A DNA stretch of 64,000 nucleotides. Origin: Diphasiastrum complanatum (lineage: Eukaryota; Streptophyta; Lycopodiopsida; Lycopodiales; Lycopodiaceae). The notes beneath the pieces are model-generated. The model was not told the origin of the DNA. It did not search any database and saw nothing but the letters and a program-made list of their open reading frames with translations. Location: the NCBI GenBank assembly GCA_029204225.1, contig CM055108.1, forward strand, positions 11,965,955 through 12,029,954, read 5' to 3'. Positions 24,301-31,117 of this stretch are shown here, one piece after another. Position 1 is the stretch's first letter, and the number at the start of each line of letters is the position of its first letter. The translations under genes and the position numbers were made by a program.

Positions 24301-24884
24301 CAAGGAGAGCCATACAAAAGTTGGCACTCTGATTTCTTCTTGTCCAAGGAAAGGACAAGACATCCGCAAGATTATAGTAATGCTAAGTAAACAGCAAATA
24401 ATTATAAGTAATACAAACGTGAAGCTCACCTCTGAGAGTAACCCTAGCCCTAGTAGGACTCTGCTCTATGCTAACTCACAGCTATAACTACCTTAGGGAT
24501 CAATCATCTAAACATAGATAAACATTCCTCCTCATATGGCCCAATATAAGCCATCAAATCCTTTAATGCTCATAAGGAGCCTGAAACTTGTTATAAGTGT
24601 AGGTGAAACATACGGAAAATACAAATTTGAGACAGACACTCAAAAGGTTTAAAAATTCGAATTGAATCTTCATATTCAAATAATTGCCAGTAGACTGAGC
24701 TATTAGACTGTCCAACAAGCAAAAAGGTCGCTAGATTGTAAACCAGAACACGGGCACAATATACTAGGATTTTGCAAACCTTGTGATGGAAAATAAGTGT
24801 TACGAGATGCGAGATCTTGACAGTGAACGTGGCGCTGAGTCCCTTAAGTAGTTGAACCAGCTCAGCTGCCAACGATTGCGCCAT
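3280..24884 (-). CDS. PEX22: PEX22-like peroxisome biogenesis protein (six exons seen, C-terminus not found)
   Basis: Peroxin that anchors the ubiquitin-conjugating enzyme PEX4 on the peroxisomal membrane, supporting recycling of the PEX5 import receptor. Six phase-0 exons join without frameshift: 24780-24884 (35 codons), 8778-9011 (78), 4016-4063 (16), 3728-3784 (19), 3503-3604 (34) and 3280-3345 (22), 204 codons in all. The order matches plant PEX22: a short N-terminal helix, a membrane segment [18 protein letters not shown] followed by a basic patch, a Ser/Thr-rich linker, then [32 protein letters not shown] and KVLDDESE. Arabidopsis PEX22 is about 280 residues, so roughly 75 C-terminal residues are unaccounted for. 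Intron 1 is 15,768 bp and holds a LINE and an LTR retrotransposon; intron 2 is 4,714 bp, mostly a hAT element. The gene may still work if these splice out. Identity is confident; functional state is not. Confidence 0.82.
3503..3604 (-). CDS. PEX22: PEX22 exon 5
   Basis: Thirty-four codons between acceptor TTTATCAG and donor GTAATA, containing [22 protein letters not shown] and VLDDESE. The order and the DDESE end match plant PEX22. Confidence 0.83.
3728..3784 (-). CDS. PEX22: PEX22 exon 4
   Basis: Nineteen codons, [19 protein letters not shown], between acceptor GACCAG and donor GTATAC. This is the most recognisable PEX22 block, part of the cytosolic PEX4-binding domain. Confidence 0.85.
4016..4063 (-). 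CDS. PEX22: PEX22 exon 3
   Basis: Micro-exon of exactly 16 codons, [16 protein letters not shown], between acceptor GTGGCAG and donor GTATGC. The QLVRQ-L-GGRK pattern is the conserved PEX22 block just before VTCQLLG. It is the first exon downstream of the hAT element. Confidence 0.78.
4465..4472. repeat. Target-site duplication of hAT copy 2, left
   Basis: The 8 bases attccagc directly left of the element; the identical octamer lies at 8709-8716. Eight-base duplications are diagnostic of hAT insertion. Confidence 0.85.
4486..4527. repeat. 42-bp perfect palindrome at left hAT end
   Basis: Perfect inverted repeat, 21 bp per arm, centred on CCGCGG between 4506 and 4507 and beginning and ending GGTACC. 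GGTACC recurs at 4556 within ccagcggtaccagg, which also occurs near the right end (8687-8700) in opposite orientation. These are probably subterminal transposase-binding repeats. Confidence 0.85.
4691..4726. repeat. Three tandem copies of TGTACAGGGGAY
   Basis: Short direct repeat of about 12 bp near the left end of the hAT element. It is followed to about 4880 by longer imperfect repeats sharing gcagcatgtgggggagcaa (at about 4762 and 4849). Confidence 0.8.
4940..5105. repeat. GAGGCTGTGA / GAGGCATTGT minisatellite
   Basis: Irregular tandem array of gaggctgtga, gaggcattgt and gagccagtga units, about 10 bp each, inside the hAT element between its left end and the 3' end of the transposase gene. 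Confidence 0.85.
5159..5275 (+). other. Small charged open frame inside hAT, unknown
   Basis: After a TTAG that could act as a splice acceptor, the plus strand stays open for 38 codons to a TAG at 5273-5275. It is rich in Arg, Ala and Glu and ends acidic ([12 protein letters not shown]). It opposes the transposase gene and could be the last exon of a second element gene, a captured fragment, or chance. No family was recognised. Confidence 0.25.
5509..8431 (-). pseudogene. hAT transposase (BED-like finger, DUF659, dimerisation domain), broken
   Basis: Transposase of the plant hAT superfamily, which cuts and pastes the surrounding element. From the ATG at 8431: a zinc finger [19 protein letters not shown] with a later Cys, a Pro/Ser-rich linker, DUF659 with SDGWTD and [12 protein letters not shown], then [18 protein letters not shown] and [19 protein letters not shown] splice follows (donor near 6536, acceptor near 6425), then [22 protein letters not shown]. 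After another intron comes the dimerisation motif [19 protein letters not shown]. Further splices lead to an acidic tail ending at 5509. Defects: a one-base frameshift near 7040 between DNATNC and [10 protein letters not shown], an in-frame TAG at about 6784-6786, and a CT tract near 5604-5652 that disturbs the tail. About 650 to 750 residues would be normal. Confidence 0.85.
8621..8700. repeat. Right subterminal GGTACCGCGG / GGATCCGCGG array of hAT copy 2
   Basis: Alternating GGTACCGCGG- and GATCCGCGG-type units in both orientations, for example the hairpin-forming gggatccgcggatcc near 8675. It mirrors the GGTACC-rich left end and is followed by element terminus ctatg and the attccagc duplication. 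Confidence 0.8.
8709..8716. repeat. Target-site duplication of hAT copy 2, right
   Basis: attccagc, identical to 4465-4472. Confidence 0.85.
8778..9011 (-). CDS. PEX22: PEX22 exon 2 (membrane segment)
   Basis: Acceptor TATGATAG at 9012 onward, 78 codons, donor GTTCAC after codon GAG. It encodes the membrane span [18 protein letters not shown], a basic stretch ARRRKKIQK and a Ser/Thr/Pro-rich linker. A second donor (GTAGAG, exon end 8744) would add residues after a run of seven T but leaves the reading frame one base out with exon 3, so the shorter exon is preferred. The hAT insertion begins 70 bp further on. Confidence 0.7.
9012..11050. other. PEX22 intron 1, no element recognised
   Basis: AT-rich intronic sequence with T-rich patches near 10590-10670. 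Open frames are short and match nothing recognisable. Confidence 0.5.
11056..14850 (+). pseudogene. Decayed LINE (L1-type) ORF2 relic
   Basis: Plus-strand remains of a non-LTR retrotransposon. Near 11508-11640 an endonuclease C-terminal block reads [20 protein letters not shown] and [15 protein letters not shown]. Near 14095-14330 are reverse-transcriptase shards [20 protein letters not shown] and [19 protein letters not shown]. Near 14690-14750 [18 protein letters not shown] matches the conserved post-RT segment. Order is right but spacing and frames are broken, with many stops between. No poly(A) tail or target duplication was identified. The relic lies in PEX22 intron 1, antisense to the gene. 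Confidence 0.65.
14851..16570. other. PEX22 intron 1, nothing recognised
   Basis: AT-rich sequence up to the LTR retrotransposon insertion site. No coding or repeat family was identified. Confidence 0.5.
16571..16575. repeat. Target-site duplication, left (cggag)
   Basis: Five-base duplication; the second copy is at 23697-23701, exactly abutting the 3' LTR. Confidence 0.8.
16576..17013 (+). repeat. 5' LTR
   Basis: 438 bp, starting AGTTATGGACTCGG and ending ATTCGTAACT. The ends form an AGTTA/TAACT inverted pair rather than the usual TG..CA. TATA-like CTATAAGTA lies near 16818, so transcription would begin in the last 170 bp. Confidence 0.85.
17014..17025 (+). promoter_or_regulatory. Primer-binding site, initiator Met tRNA type
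   Basis: TGGTATCAGAGC immediately follows the LTR with no spacer; it is the standard plant initiator-Met primer site. Confidence 0.9.
17064..18480 (+). pseudogene. Ty1/copia reverse transcriptase fragment inside a gypsy element
   Basis: Starts in the acidic linker that follows copia integrase, then runs through [88 protein letters not shown], then [11 protein letters not shown] (intact YVDD) and [20 protein letters not shown]. It stops just before RNase H, at about 18480 in a CT-rich stretch. gag, protease, integrase and RNase H of copia are absent. A frameshift near 17715 and further frame breaks to about 17965 split it. It cannot function alone. Confidence 0.85.
18481..18682 (+). other. 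Leader between copia fragment and gypsy gag
   Basis: Non-coding. It shares short strings with the LTR (gctttcatag, ctccatagct-like), so it may include decayed LTR or leader sequence of the chromovirus. Confidence 0.4.
18683..19872 (+). pseudogene. Gypsy chromovirus gag
   Basis: Starts at ATG 18683 ([19 protein letters not shown]). The capsid region includes [31 protein letters not shown] and [21 protein letters not shown] frameshift near 19440 moves the reading to the frame of the zinc knuckle [14 protein letters not shown] at about 19698. A TGA at 19873 then separates it from protease, where chromoviruses normally read through. Confidence 0.85.
19876..23205 (+). pseudogene. Gypsy chromovirus pol with chromodomain
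   Basis: Polyprotein with all domains in order: protease [15 protein letters not shown] with [39 protein letters not shown] and catalytic [11 protein letters not shown]; RNase H with [17 protein letters not shown] and [18 protein letters not shown]; integrase with a CPFC zinc remnant, [27 protein letters not shown] and [15 protein letters not shown]; chromodomain [20 protein letters not shown] near 23030-23095. Frame changes near 20643, 21930 and 22250 break it, so it is inactive. The chromodomain places it among chromoviruses. Confidence 0.88.
23254..23696 (+). repeat. 3' LTR
   Basis: 443 bp, near-identical to 16576-17013, with the same AGTTA and TAACT ends. Preceded by the purine stretch AGGGAG and followed by duplication cggag. 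Confidence 0.88.
23697..23701. repeat. Target-site duplication, right (cggag)
   Basis: Matches 16571-16575. Confidence 0.8.
23880..23990 (+). pseudogene. Second LINE reverse-transcriptase shard
   Basis: [20 protein letters not shown] matches the conserved LINE RT segment downstream of the catalytic site. It is a separate scrap from the 11-15 kb LINE. Confidence 0.55.
24000..24779. other. PEX22 intron 1, 5' part
   Basis: AT-rich, with no element or coding sequence recognised. Ends at the exon 1 donor. Confidence 0.5.
24780..24884 (-). CDS. PEX22: PEX22 exon 1
   Basis: Begins at the ATG on the minus strand at 24884 and ends AAG before a GTTTGC donor. It encodes 35 residues starting [16 protein letters not shown], an amphipathic N-terminus like that of plant PEX22. 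Joining it in phase 0 to 9011 places [12 protein letters not shown] right after it, as expected for the family. No TATA box was recognised upstream. Confidence 0.75.
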
Positions 24885-25381
24885 CGAACTTACTAGCTGC
24901 TACAAGCAAACAGCCTAGAGCCACCCCTAAAAATTCCCGCACACCTTTACGATACTTATTACTATAATTTCAGATAATAATGTCAATGTAACTCAGATAT
25001 CGTTCATTGGAAACAGTAGCGCGGCAGCGGATTGACAGCATCACTGAACAGTGGGTCTACTGTCGCAATATAACACTATGCTGCCAAAACAGATTCCCTG
25101 ACAGTCATAGCTCATCTGCCCATTATTCAAAGATTTGCTATGAAATTTTGATAGGAACACTAAGCCTTAGAGAGCAGAAGATATGCATGGAAGCCGATCA
25201 TTACGATGATGAGCGCTAGCACCGAGGAAACGAGGAAAATGAGAAACAAAATGGCAGAGACGACGAGAGCAGGCAGACACAGAAATCTTCCGAGAACAAA
25301 TTTACTCGAAACATAGAATAGGGCTGAAGGTACTGCGCAAGGGCCACGACATCTTTTAGGCTCGCACACTTGGATGTTAGC

Positions 25382-25437
25382 CACGTGTCATATCCTCCAC
25401 GTGTGGCGCTCTTGATGGTTGATCTATGAAACGTGGC
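25382..25437. promoter_or_regulatory. G-box / ABRE cluster upstream of PEX22
   Basis: Two CACGTG cores at 25382-25387 and 25398-25403, facing as gccacgtgtc and ccacgtgtggc, plus ACGTGGC at 25431-25437. They are 500 to 550 bp upstream of the PEX22 start. Such cores bind bZIP factors in ABA and light responses. Function here is inferred only. Confidence 0.45.
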
Positions 25438-25499
25438 AAAATCTGAGTGCTTTTGTAAGATATCCAATGGTGGCGGGCCTAGAATCCCGGTGTGCTATT

Positions 25500-27000
25500 A
25501 GGTAGGTACTTGTTTAAATATGATGAATATTTGAGCAGATTGCACTGGAGGGACCATTGGATTGGTGGGAGCATAGGACTCATTCCTCAAGCATAATGTT
25601 GTTTGTGTGGGTACTTTGGATGGGTAATGAGTATGCTATTTTTTTTTGGTGGCAATAGTGTGTGTTTGTGTGTTGAGGTTGGTGAATGGAGTTTGAAAAA
25701 AAAACTACCGTTAAAGAATAAATGATGATAATGGTCTTAGATTTTAAGTTTTGGACCTTGGTGGAGAGCTTAATTAATTACTCACATTGGTGAGCGGCAT
25801 GCGTGCATGCAATTTTGGGGTTGCTTTTTCATGTGGCATCTGCATGCATGGATGTATGTCAAATTAAGCATGCATTGAGTGTCTGTTCTACCAAGAACGC
25901 CGCACACAATTGCTTGGACATTATTTATCATCAGCACTGCAAATTTAGGTGCATCTGTACCTCTAATTCCCTTTGGTGGAGCAAGATTCTACATCAAGCA
26001 AGCGTTGTAGTTTTACATGTGTCTATGTATTTTTCTTGTTCGAGCTTTGTCATTGAGCATTGTAGTTTCAGTCGAATGGATATATCTTCTATCGTGAGCA
26101 TATTTATCATCGACACTTCAATTTCAGACAACCGCACATCCTCCCTTTTTTTTTGGCATGACTTGTATTTCTAATTCTTACATCAAGGTTTTTCAAAGGA
26201 TGATTACTTGTGCTAAAATTATTTTGTAGATTTGAATGAAGACAATGATTTGGCAAACGACAACAAGAAATTTTTTAACACCACAATTAATAAGAACTTG
26301 AAGAGGGCTTCTTCCTTCAACAAGTTCAAAGCCAAAAAATAAGTTTCCAAAAAGATGTGATGAACCAATTGGTTATTGCTACCCCAAAAACTAGCAAAAT
26401 AGCCTCTAAAGAAGATGATGGTATTGCAAAAAGATCCTAGAAGCAACAAAAGAAAGTGTGCAAAAGTATGTTAATATTACCTCCTAGTAGGGCACTAGAA
26501 ATAAGTGGGTATATTGTCACTAAAAATTAGCACGGTAGCTCAAACTGCGCAGTAAAGAGGGTGATGCAATGGTAGTGTAAATGACTATAATAGACACAGC
26601 CAAGCAATCTCCAACGAAAAATGACTAAGAGCATCTAATATAGTCAATGGCTAAAGCCCTACAAGTAGTAGTAAAGGGTTCTTCCACAAAGAACCCAAGC
26701 AATACCTGTCAACTTTACTACAGGTTTTGACAATCTACGAGTAAATTATTTTCGAGTTTTGCGAGTTTCATTCGACCCTTGGTTCATCGACTATGTAGCA
26801 CATGGCGTGCCATGTAATATTAATTGCATTCTATCTCTAACTACAAGAAGATATTGACTAAATAAAAAAATTTCATCGGATTTTAACATGAACAAATATG
26901 TTGATTGTGAGGACCTCAATGTGAGACAACTTTGGAAATGACATTGGTTGTCTCCACTCTATACTACTAATAATCTTCTCCATGCCTCTTGATAGGTGTC
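25500..27000. other. No gene recognised; RY-motif cluster near 25798-25874
   Basis: AT-rich DNA. Around 25798-25874 CATGCA/TGCATG motifs recur (25804-25811, 25841-25850, 25869-25874), resembling B3-factor RY sites. No adjacent gene was recognised. Confidence 0.4.
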
Positions 27001-27002
27001 AT

Positions 27003-27760
27003 TGTTAGAGAGTTAGCGGATCCCAAGGCAACCCTAACCCTAGTTAATAAGCGAGAGGGATTTGGCACCCTGCGTGTGTAAGTCCAACCCGATGATCACA
27101 TAATTATTTGATTAGTCACAAGTTAATAAAAGGACTTTAGGCCTTTTTGCGGGACTTTTAATGTCGCAGGCCTAAATGTCAAGTAGTGAATAAAGTTGGG
27201 ACTCCCACCTGTTCTAAATTCAAATTTGAATTGGTTCCCTCCAATATTAAATAAGTTCTCACTCTTTTTTAAGTTTGAATAGTTAGGGAGGTAGAAATTG
27301 ACCAATACGATTTTGAGGCCAAGGTCCTCCTGTCTACTATAAATAGTGCCAAACTTGAGTTTGGAAATCATGTTCATTTTCTCATTTTCATACAAGCAGA
27401 TTGGTTCTCTTATGGAATGGATTTGTGAATGTCCTCGCTTTCCATCTCTTTTCCTCCATCTCTCATACTTTTGTTGTATTTGCTAATTGTTGGATCTGAA
27501 TGTTATTGGTTATTATACTTTTTGTGAGAGAGAAAGAATAAGCTATCTTCATTGTGGATCGTAATGTTAATGGATGCATAGTGTTAATGCTTAGGGTTAA
27601 TGGATGTTAGAGTTAGACGTGGATCTTCCATTCATGTTGAAATCTGAGATATGTTATCGCTCTCATGGGAACGAACCTACGCGTGACAGCTAACTTCATC
27701 TCTTGATGCTAGATTGCTTAGATCTTGGATTGAGGATAGGCTAGGAAGGAAACCCACTAC
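27003..27760 (+). repeat. 5' LTR of an Asp-tRNA-primed element
   Basis: Inferred from a TATA box TATAAATA at 27338-27345 and from the primer site just downstream. Start TGTTAG and end CTACA are the best TG..CA pair. No matching 3' LTR was seen, so the start is a guess. Confidence 0.45.
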
Positions 27761-27765
27761 AATTT

Positions 27766-27783
27766 TGGCGTCGTTGCCGGGGA
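27766..27783 (+). promoter_or_regulatory. Primer-binding site, Asp tRNA type
   Basis: TGGCGTCGTTGCCGGGGA matches, with one mismatch, the complement of the plant tRNA-Asp 3' end used by Tat/Athila-lineage gypsy elements. Confidence 0.75.
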
Positions 27784-28088
27784 GCTACGTCCAATCTTCA
27801 GTTTGCAGCATGTTTGTTGAATGGTTAGCTTGCATTAGGCATCTTGTCGTGGCATGAATAGTGTTAAAACTGCATTGTCTGATTTGAGTGGATTTGCTTG
27901 TTTGAAATCTAATCTGATTATTGAATAGGGAAAGCTATTTAGATCACCATTCTTAAGATCCATCTGGATCTAAGAAATCAGAGAAAACAACAAAAGTCGG
28001 CCAAATCTGTCAGATCTTGGTCAAAAGGAGGCAAAATTGTCATCAGAGCTGATAACTTTTTACCCTCTTCCAAGAAACGTTCGCCGAG

Positions 28089-28574
28089 TTGCAAGCACCT
28101 TTTGATCACAAAATCTTCAGTTTGAAGGGCGAACATTCCTTCCCAACATATTTCCAGAAACATCAGAAAACACCATCAGAAAACACCAAAAAAACACCCA
28201 ACACCCTAAAAAATACAACAAAAAAAACTTCGTCCGATTCACTGTGCATAAGTGTGATTCAGATCTATCTACTACCAAGTCGACGAACGTTTATTCTAAA
28301 AATAGCACAACAACAAGCATCTAGAAATTGGACCAAAGCGCCACTTGGATGCTTTGCATGTGGAGAAAATCACAGAGTTGCAGAATGTCCAAACAAAGAC
28401 AAATTTGTACCATTTTGTCGTGACTGTGGTTATGGGCATTGCTATAAGGAGTGTCCAACAAGACCGAAGCCACCACCGGCCACAGCTCCTGTCAATTGGA
28501 TAAAAATCAAGCAAAGACCAGCAGTACAACCTAAACCAAGTATACCCTTGATGGTGGTTACCAAAGCTCGGTAG
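28089..28574 (+). pseudogene. gag-like fragment with two unusual zinc knuckles
   Basis: An open frame whose N-terminal half is low-complexity, followed by CFACGENHRVAEC and, fourteen residues later, CRDCGYGHCYKEC. Both have Cys-x2-Cys-x3-His-x4-Cys spacing, one residue shorter than the standard retroviral knuckle. A Pro/Lys-rich tail ends at a stop. It lies about 300 bp after an Asp-type primer site, so it is probably the nucleocapsid end of gag. No pol follows to 29690, so the element is gag-only or truncated. Confidence 0.6.
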
Positions 28575-29690
28575 CAGATCCAGTACCTGCTGATTCTATA
28601 CCATCTCCTCAGTTTCTGATCAGACGAGGGCCATCTTTGACGCCTGAGGAACTTGCGTTATCACACTGCTCTTCCATTTACTTCAGAACTATACTTCACG
28701 ATAAATCTGATTTCAGTAGTACTACATACAAACCATCTCTAATCTCTTCGGTGGATTGTACTCTAGTTTCAGAATATGGATTAATTTTTAAGATCCTGTT
28801 GGACAATTAGAACTCTTAACGCTATGATTACTTTAAGCATAAGCTGTCTTTTAGACTGTTTTTGCATCTAGTTAGAACGGGAGAGCTATTCCGCAATATT
28901 CCTGCTCTCTTCTCCATTCGTGTTCTTCTATCTCCATTGTCCCATCACGATCTCCTACAAACATCACATACACCTTGTACTTTCTTCATCTACACACCTG
29001 TAAAATTGTGTATATATTGAATATCACTTGCGTATTCAGAGTGTGTATGAAAATAATAGCATCAGAAGCTTATCAGAGATAGACGAAGTAGATGCCTCGT
29101 GCATTGATTCTTTTGTATTGTCATTAACAGGTTCATTCCTTTTACAGATTGAATTAGCTTTGTAGAGCACGCGGTTCCGTCCGCTATTGTCTTGTGCTCC
29201 ACAGCATTATTGACATGTATATTTTGCTATACTTAATCTGATAACATCTATGTCTCGTTTTGCGTTCAAATTTGTGTCAATATTGCTATGCATTTCTACA
29301 TTATGTCTGACTCTCTTATTGCTCAATCTAGTAATCTATTCTTAGCGAATTATTATTAGACTAGTTGTTGGCGACTAATATTTTGTCTTGCCTTTTGCGA
29401 CTGACTATCAGTGGAGCTCAGTCTAGCTCTTTGCAAATCATTTGTGACTAATAATTTGTCTAGCTGTTCACGATAAATCATTCTTCTGATGTTTTGTTGC
29501 TTAATATTTGGCTACGTAATCTGATCGACCGTGATTTCTATCACCAACGTTCTGTTCATTTCTGATAGGCGTAGTCATGCTTGGGAAAAGAGTAATATAG
29601 CTCATTCCGCTGCACACGAACACTTTCTTTTCGAGTTTGTTTCTCATTCGAGTTTTGAGTTCGCTTCTTTTCGTGTTCGTTTCTTTTCGA
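28575..29690. other. Probable non-coding part of the gag-only element
   Basis: No long or recognisable frame. A TGTTGGACAATTAG string at about 28797 resembles an LTR start, but no partner was found. The last 100 bp repeat TTCGAGTTT/TTTCGTGTTCG-like words. Confidence 0.35.
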
Positions 29691-29691
29691 G

Positions 29692-30281
29692 CTATTTTTT
29701 TTTGTTTCTCACACTCACACACCCTCTTTCTCCAGCACCATCTCCTCTTGATTGAAGCCTATACTCCTCATTTACCAAGATCTCTTGCAAATTCACAATA
29801 CTTGGCAAAGTCTTTCGAATAGCAAAACTTTGAACAAGATTAGCATGATCATCCAACAAGCCATTAAGTATAACTTCAATAAGTTCTACCTCCTTAATGC
29901 TTTCATCAATACATGCTAACTCATCATTGAATTCTTTCACCCTCAAAACAAAAGCATGAGTACTCTTTTCCTTCTTTTGCAAACTTTGAAAGATTTGCCT
30001 CCTGAGGGTAAGCACTCTTGATGTAGACTTGCATTCGTAAACCAACTTCCTTGAGAAGCTCATTGATAACATTCATCTTTATCATGTGTAGAGTGATTTT
30101 GGCCCTCTTATCATACGTCATTTGATCTTGTTGGATTGATGGTCTCTCCTCCAAATCTACAACAATATCCAAAACATCATTCATCTCAAGAAGTGATTCG
30201 ATCCTCACTTCTCACAATGAATAGTTACTTGAGGTAAGCCTATCATTGCCTTCCAACATGAATCCACCACTTGTAGCCATG
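29692..30281 (-). pseudogene. Ty1/copia gag fragment
   Basis: From ATG 30281 (MATSGGFMLEGNDRL, then NYSL and a TGA where copia gags have Trp). It continues with EVRIESLLEMNDVLDIV and, after a frame change, LRRQIFQSLQKKEK, HAFVLRVKEFNDELA and IEVILNGLLDDHANLVQSF. These are copia capsid motifs. The fragment ends before any zinc knuckle. It adjoins the truncated LTR of the next copia element. Confidence 0.7.
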
Positions 30282-30547
30282 TTGCAATGACCTGATCTTC
30301 TTCTTTCAACTTGTTCCAATGCACAAAGCACTCTCTTGAATGTCAAGAAATCGCAAAGATATGGAACCTCTCAAATCTCTTCTAGCACTTCTAACTAGAA
30401 AATCAACACATAGAATAGTAAAACCTTGATCAACCTATGATCTATCCTCAATCTAATGATTCATGCCACTTCCTAAGATTGAAACACACTCAAATAAAGT
30501 TCAGTAACCTCACAAACTAGAGATCCAGTCAAAAATAGGGTTTTGAC

Positions 30548-31117
30548 AAAATTATAATTTTGAATCTGATTCATCAATATACATCTCTTGTTGTCTTATC
30601 TCATTGTTGTGTCTCTGATTGAGTGAGTTACAACGAGTAGTGCACATGTATTTATATTGTTACAGGACAGGTCCTTTGGCCTTTTATTTATAGGTTCTTT
30701 GGCCTTTTAATGCTGTAACAGTAGATATCTAACCGTTTAGGACAGTTGATATTCAAAAACTGTTCGAGATAGTTTTGCGACAGGTGAGCTTGAAGAACAG
30801 TCCAGAAGATTTCGCGAATTGTTTGCGACAATTTTGCAACATCTGACGCTTGAACAAGAAACAAAATATTTCGCTACAAGATTCTATTTGTGAATCTTTC
30901 GAGCTTTAACAAGAAAGCCACAAGCTTCTACAAGAAACTGTTTCACGAATCTTTTGGGTTGACTGCAAGACAAATTTCACAAATCATTTGCGAATCTTTT
31001 CGAGTTGGTCACGAATAGAAATATTTCGAGTTCGCATTTGTTTCTTTCTCATCATTTGTCAAGTAAACTGCGCACATTGTTGGTAGAATCAAAATATGTC
31101 TGATCAGTTGTCCTACA
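30548..31117 (-). repeat. 3' LTR of copia A (truncated)
   Basis: Begins TGTAGGACAACTGATC at 31117 on the minus strand after the purine tract TTTGAGAGGGAG. Similarity to the 5' LTR stops near 30548. It contains repeated TTTCGCGAATTG-like words. Confidence 0.7.

Noticed and set aside
25160-25467. Minus-strand frames with a hydrophobic stretch upstream of PEX22
   Set aside because: No homology recognised, two overlapping frames compete, and they lie over the G-box cluster; more likely promoter or leader sequence.
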